From: DAOUGC01 sp034429695
GTDB taxonomy: Bacteria; Chloroflexota; Anaerolineae; Anaerolineales; Anaerolineaceae
Direction of reading: 5' to 3'
DNA: 5,417 bases
Assembly: GCA_034429695.1 (NCBI GenBank)
Contig: DAOUGC010000214.1
Coordinates: 1 to 5,417 of the forward strand
Below, piece after piece: positions 5,347 through 5,417 of the stretch (position 1 is its first letter; the number at the start of each line of letters is the position of its first letter). Below the pieces are notes generated by a model. That model saw only the letters and a program-made list of their open reading frames with translations, made no database searches and had not been told where the DNA came from. Both the position numbers and the translations under genes were made by a program.

Positions 5347-5417
5347 ATGCCAAAATTCCGGCTTTTACTGTCCAGACTGCTGCTGGCTTTACCTGTCTGC
5401 CTGATCGCATGTCCGCC
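5347..5417 (+). CDS. N-terminus of a putative lipoprotein (partial, cut by the window end)
   Basis: The open frame from ATG 5347 runs to the window edge and gives 23 residues, starting MPKFRLLLSRLLLALPVC and continuing LIACP. It has a basic N-region (K3, R5, R10), a leucine-rich hydrophobic core, and a lipobox LIAC with Cys at residue 22. This is a type II (lipoprotein) signal peptide. The mature protein would be lipid-anchored outside the cytoplasmic membrane, but none of its functional part is visible, so no role can be given. The start is supported by a strong AGGAG site and a TATAAT box immediately upstream. It begins 52 nt after the LuxR-type regulator gene on the same strand and may be a regulatory target of it, which is inference only. 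A non-lipidated secreted protein is a less likely alternative. Confidence 0.7.
   Translation, partial: MPKFRLLLSRLLLALPVCLIACP

Overview
The window looks like bacterial chromosomal DNA, most likely from a Chloroflexota (Anaerolineae-like) organism. This is an inference from three traits: Ig/FN3-like surface-protein tails with the 'YYWRVRA...W..VRSF' signature, a large MalT-type LuxR regulator, and a P-permease transporter paired with a small CBS protein. No rRNA or other phylogenetic marker is present, so the assignment is tentative. All recognisable genes are on the plus strand.

Layout: (1) Positions 1-45 are the last codons of a gene ending in an Ig/FN3-like domain, followed by a strong intrinsic terminator (68-105). 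(2) A 255-nt leader (106-360) holds a perfect TATAAT box and palindromes. It precedes a two-gene operon: a double-CBS regulatory protein (361-825) joined by a TGATG stop/start overlap to a 429-residue 12-TM-class ion transporter of the ArsB/P-permease type (825-2114). (3) Positions 2115-2675 hold no intact gene. They contain a decayed 3' fragment of a second Ig/FN3-like gene (about 2275-2535, with an in-frame TGA where a Trp is expected) and a hairpin homologous to the first terminator. (4) A MalT-like STAND/LuxR transcription activator of 872 residues occupies 2676-5294. (5) A TATAAT box and a good ribosome site precede the start of a lipoprotein gene (5347 onward), which is cut by the window edge.

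The CBS protein probably senses an adenine nucleotide and adjusts the transporter made from the same mRNA. The LuxR regulator's target is not shown; the adjacent lipoprotein gene has its own promoter-like sequence and is one candidate. The most notable structure is a direct repeat: the same gene 3' end plus terminator occurs at both borders of the CBS-transporter operon, 2,490 nt apart. This points to duplication of a surface-protein gene end, with the operon inserted between the copies or the second copy eroded. I see no transposase, CRISPR array, RNA gene or clearly undescribed system.
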